This document shows positions 34,978 to 37,246 of a DNA stretch of 37,246 nt, one piece after another. The notes below the pieces were generated by a model. The model worked only from the letters and a program-made list of their open reading frames with translations, had not been told where the DNA came from and did not search any database. This DNA is from Vulcanimicrobiota bacterium (GTDB lineage Bacteria > Pseudomonadota > Gammaproteobacteria > Xanthomonadales > Rhodanobacteraceae), in assembly GCA_903970555.1 (NCBI GenBank), contig CAJCJD010000196.1, positions 1 to 37,246 on the forward strand, given 5' to 3'. Numbering within the stretch: the first letter of the stretch is position 1; each line of letters starts with the position of its first letter. The position numbers and the translations under genes were made by a program.

Positions 34978-35001
34978 CCATCTCGGCTTGCGCCGGGATG
35001 G
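34978..35001 (+). terminator. Hairpin downstream of fliK
   Basis: CCATCTCGGC and GCCGGGATGG form a 10-bp stem with one G-T pair around the loop TTGC, 27 bases after the fliK stop. Only two T residues follow, so termination would be inefficient. The rest of the 282-base fliK-fliL gap shows nothing else until the sigma54 site at 35147. Confidence 0.45.
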
Positions 35002-35146
35002 TTACGTGCGCCTCGTGTATTCACTTCTGCATTGCACGACGGAATCACCACGCCGATCTCGTGCCTGCATCCCGTCGCGCGTCAATAAAACGCCATCGCC
35101 AACGCGCAATGCTTTGAAAAGCGCGCTACGACGCGATCCGTTGCGA

Positions 35147-35162
35147 TGGCACGGCGCTTGCT
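35147..35162 (+). promoter_or_regulatory. sigma54 promoter of the fliL operon
   Basis: TGGCACGGCGCTTGCT is a full match to TGGCAC-N5-TTGCW, with ten bases between GG and GC. It lies 70 bases before fliL and should drive fliLMNO and the genes beyond the right edge. Confidence 0.9.
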
Positions 35163-35232
35163 AAAACCCCTTTAGATCAAGCCCGCTCTGTTCGAGCAAG
35201 GGCATTCGCATTCACAGGAATTGAGGTCGTTC

Positions 35233-35727
35233 ATGGCTAACGCCGAAAGTGTTCAGGAAGGAATGCCTGGGGCCGCCAAGAAAGGTGGCAATGGCAAGTT
35301 GATGGCGGTGGGCGTTGCAGTGCTGATCTTGCTGGGCGGCGGCGGTTACATGCTGACCCGCTCGCAAGGAGCGAAAGCGGCGACGGACGCTGCCGCGGCA
35401 CCCAAGGCACCGGAACTTTTCTTGCCGCTGGATCCGGCCTTCGTCGTCAACTTCGAAGATCAGGACTCCACACGCTATCTGCAGATCGGCGTGACGGTGA
35501 TGACGCACGACCCGGCCGCGGTGCAGGCGATGAAGGACAGCGATCCGGTCATTCGCAATGCCCTGGTGATGTTATTCAGCAGCCAGAGCTACGCCGGGCT
35601 GAGCGACACCGCCGGCAAGGTGAAGCTGCAGGCACAGGCGCTGGACGCCGTGCGCAAGATCGTGGCCGACAAGACCGGCAAGCCGGATGTCGATGCCCTG
35701 TACTTCACCAGCTTCGTAATGCAGTAA
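35233..35727 (+). CDS. fliL: FliL, basal-body-associated stator regulator
   Basis: A 164-residue single-pass inner-membrane protein. The transmembrane segment lies near residues 23-41 (LMAVGVAVLILLGGGGYML). The periplasmic FliL domain follows, with FLPLDPAFVVNFEDQDSTRY and the C-terminal VDALYFTSFVMQ that matches the family's end. FliL rings surround stator units and support torque. GAGG seven bases before ATG 35233 fixes the start; a TTG four codons earlier is less likely. Confidence 0.95.
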   Translation: MANAESVQEGMPGAAKKGGNGKLMAVGVAVLILLGGGGYMLTRSQGAKAATDAAAAPKAPELFLPLDPAFVVNFEDQDSTRYLQIGVTVMTHDPAAVQAMKDSDPVIRNALVMLFSSQSYAGLSDTAGKVKLQAQALDAVRKIVADKTGKPDVDALYFTSFVMQ

Positions 35728-35739
35728 CGAGGGAGCACG

Positions 35740-36756
35740 ATGAGCGACCTGCTTTCACAGGAAGAAATCGACGCCCTGCTCAACGGCGTGGACGACGGCA
35801 AGATCGAAACCGAAAGCGACGTGCCGCCACCGCCGGGCACGGTGCTCGATTTCGACTTCACCCAGCAGGACCGCATCGTGCGCGGCCGTTTGCCGACGCT
35901 GGAGATGATCAACGATCGTTTCGCGCGCTTCTTTCGTACAGCCTTGTTCGGCGTGTTGCGCAAGACCTGCGAAGTGTCCGTGCTCGGCGTGAAGATGTTG
36001 AAGTTCAGTGAGTACGTACACGGCCTTGCTGTGCCGAGCAACCTCAACCTGATTCGCGTCAAACCGTTGCGCGGCACGGCGCTTACGGTGATGGAGCCAC
36101 GCCTCGTTTTTACCGTAATCGACAACTTCTTCGGCGGCGACGGGCGCTATCACGCGCGCATCGAAGGGCGCGATTTCACACTCACCGAAAACCGCGTGAT
36201 CCAGATCCTGCTCAACGAAGTATTCGCCTCGATGACGGAAGCGTGGGCACCCGTTATGCCCGTGCAATTCGAGTTTTTGAATTCCGAGATCAATCCGCAG
36301 TTCGCCAACATCGTCAGCCCCACCGAAACCGTGGTGGTGTCGCGCTTCCATGTCGAACTCGATGGCGGTGGTGGCGAAGTGCATTTGACGTTGCCGTATT
36401 CGATGGTCGAGCCGATCCGCACCATGCTCGATGCGGGCGTGCAAAGTGACCGCATGGGCGAGCGCGACGAACGCTGGATTCACTGCCTGCACGACGAGGT
36501 GATGGATGCGGAAGTCGAACTCAGCTCCTTGCTGCTGGAAACGCAGATCAACATCGGTGAATTCCTCGGGCTGCGCATCGGCGATGTGATCCCGATCAAT
36601 CTGCCCGAAGCCACCACCGTGTTCGCCGAAGACGTGCCGATATTCCGCGGTCACTACGGCCAGACCAACGGCCGCTACGCCGTGCGCTACAAGGTGGCCG
36701 CCGGCCGCCGCGCACCGCTTCCCTCTCTCGACTTCAATCAAGAAAAAGTCCTATGA
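35740..36756 (+). CDS. fliM: FliM, C-ring switch protein
   Basis: A 338-residue switch protein. The N-terminal CheY-P-binding peptide is present (DLLSQEEIDALLNGVDDG, residues 3-20). The middle domain has DRIVRGRLPTLEMINDRFAR and VIDNFFGGDGRYHARIEGRD. The C-terminal SpoA-like domain has LRIGDVIPINLPE and FRGHYGQTNGRYAVRY. It binds phosphorylated CheY and reverses or stops rotation. It lies 12 bases after fliL and its stop overlaps fliN by four bases. Confidence 0.98.
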   Translation: MSDLLSQEEIDALLNGVDDGKIETESDVPPPPGTVLDFDFTQQDRIVRGRLPTLEMINDRFARFFRTALFGVLRKTCEVSVLGVKMLKFSEYVHGLAVPSNLNLIRVKPLRGTALTVMEPRLVFTVIDNFFGGDGRYHARIEGRDFTLTENRVIQILLNEVFASMTEAWAPVMPVQFEFLNSEINPQFANIVSPTETVVVSRFHVELDGGGGEVHLTLPYSMVEPIRTMLDAGVQSDRMGERDERWIHCLHDEVMDAEVELSSLLLETQINIGEFLGLRIGDVIPINLPEATTVFAEDVPIFRGHYGQTNGRYAVRYKVAAGRRAPLPSLDFNQEKVL

Positions 36757-37118
36757 ACCAGAGCACCGATAGCTTGACGGGCACGAATGGCATTGCGAAG
36801 AAAGACGAGCAGCGCCTCGAGTTCGACACCTTGAACGAAGGCACGGGCGAACCGGCCGACGTCAGTCTCGAGATGATTCTCGATGTGCCGGTGACGCTGG
36901 CGATGGAAGTCGGCCGCACCCGCATCAGCATCCGCAACCTGCTGCAGCTTAATCAGGGTTCGGTAGTGGAGCTGGATCGCGCCGCGGGCGAACCGCTGGA
37001 TGTGTTCGTCAACGGCACGCTGGTGGCCCATGGCGAAGTGGTCGTGATCAACGAAAAGTTCGGCATCCGTCTGACCGACGTGATCAGTCCGGCAGAACGG
37101 GTGCGGAAGCTGAGATGA
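36753..37118 (+). CDS. fliN: FliN, C-ring switch protein
   Basis: A 121-residue SpoA-domain protein with VTLAMEVGRTRISIRNLLQL, QGSVVELDRAAGEPLDVFVN and GEVVVINEKFGIRLTDVIS, all typical of FliN. With FliM it forms the lower C-ring and a docking site for FliH/FliI. It overlaps fliM at its start and fliO at its end by four bases each. Confidence 0.98.
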   Translation: MNQSTDSLTGTNGIAKKDEQRLEFDTLNEGTGEPADVSLEMILDVPVTLAMEVGRTRISIRNLLQLNQGSVVELDRAAGEPLDVFVNGTLVAHGEVVVINEKFGIRLTDVISPAERVRKLR

Positions 37119-37246
37119 GCATTGCTCTTTCCATGCTGGCGCGCGCGCCGTTGGCGAGCGTGCCCGATATCAACGTGACCGGCGAACTGATTCGCGTGGT
37201 GCTGAGTCTCGCTGGTATCGTCGCGCTGATCTTCGCGGCGGGTTGG
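37115..37246 (+). CDS. fliO: FliO, export-gate assembly protein (partial)
   Basis: The first 44 codons of a gene cut by the right edge. The start overlaps the fliN stop (ATGA). A hydrophobic segment VVLSLAGIVALIFAAGW at about residues 28-44 fits the single transmembrane helix of FliO, which helps assemble the FliP-FliQ-FliR gate. Identity rests on position after fliN and the membrane segment. fliP, fliQ and fliR are expected to follow. Confidence 0.85.
   Translation, partial: MSIALSMLARAPLASVPDINVTGELIRVVLSLAGIVALIFAAGW

Noticed and set aside
35755-36741. 328-residue minus-strand frame opposite fliM.
   Set aside because: Complete overlap with an unmistakable fliM; no motif in the antisense product.

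Overview
This window is an almost uninterrupted polar-flagellum gene cluster from a gammaproteobacterium. Gene order, the sigma54/FleQ plus sigma28/FlgM control logic, the giant glycosyltransferase gene between flgL and fliC, and the PilZ gene next to fleQ all resemble the Xanthomonadales (Lysobacterales). A Rhodanobacteraceae member (Dyella, Rhodanobacter or Luteibacter type) is my best guess. This placement rests on remembered gene order and protein style, not on a search.

Layout. Positions 1-527 are a non-coding block packed with perfect palindromes. Positions 528-4749 (minus strand) hold a leftward set read as soluble chemoreceptor, flgA, flgM, flgN and an EAL/HDOD protein. Position 4926 starts cheV on the plus strand. 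Positions 6043-16418 hold flgBCDEFGHIJKL (rod, hook, P and L rings, hook-filament junction). Positions 16523-21523 (minus) hold one 1666-residue glycosyltransferase/methyltransferase. Positions 21850-25487 hold fliC, fliD, fliS and a fliT-like gene. Positions 25593-26177 encode a PilZ-type protein and 26529-27983 the activator FleQ. Positions 28020-34950 hold fliEFGHIJK (MS ring, motor, export ATPase, hook-length control). Positions 35233-37246 hold fliL, fliM, fliN and the start of fliO, which runs off the right edge.

Regulation can be read from the DNA. Five sites match the sigma54 -24/-12 consensus (GG-N10-GC, with TTGCT at -12) almost perfectly: before flgB, before the chemoreceptor-flgA set, before the glycosyltransferase gene, inside the 3' end of fleQ (for fliE) and before fliL. 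A sixth good site precedes fliK. Three sites match the sigma28 consensus (TAAAGTTT-N11-GCCGATAA): before flgM, cheV and fliC. This gives a coherent cascade. FleQ with sigma54 drives the basal body, hook, motor and the presumed flagellin-glycosylation enzyme. FliA drives flagellin, cheV and its own anti-sigma factor FlgM. fleQ itself has no clear promoter that I could identify, but a near-perfect CRP/Clp-type palindrome lies at the 3' end of the PilZ gene upstream of it.

The structural genes are conventional. The parts most worth a second look are the multi-module glycosyltransferase under a sigma54 promoter, the membrane-free chemoreceptor translationally coupled to flgA, the EAL/HDOD and PilZ proteins, the divergent promoter pairs, and the left-edge palindrome block. 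I found no RNA genes, insertion sequences or CRISPR arrays.
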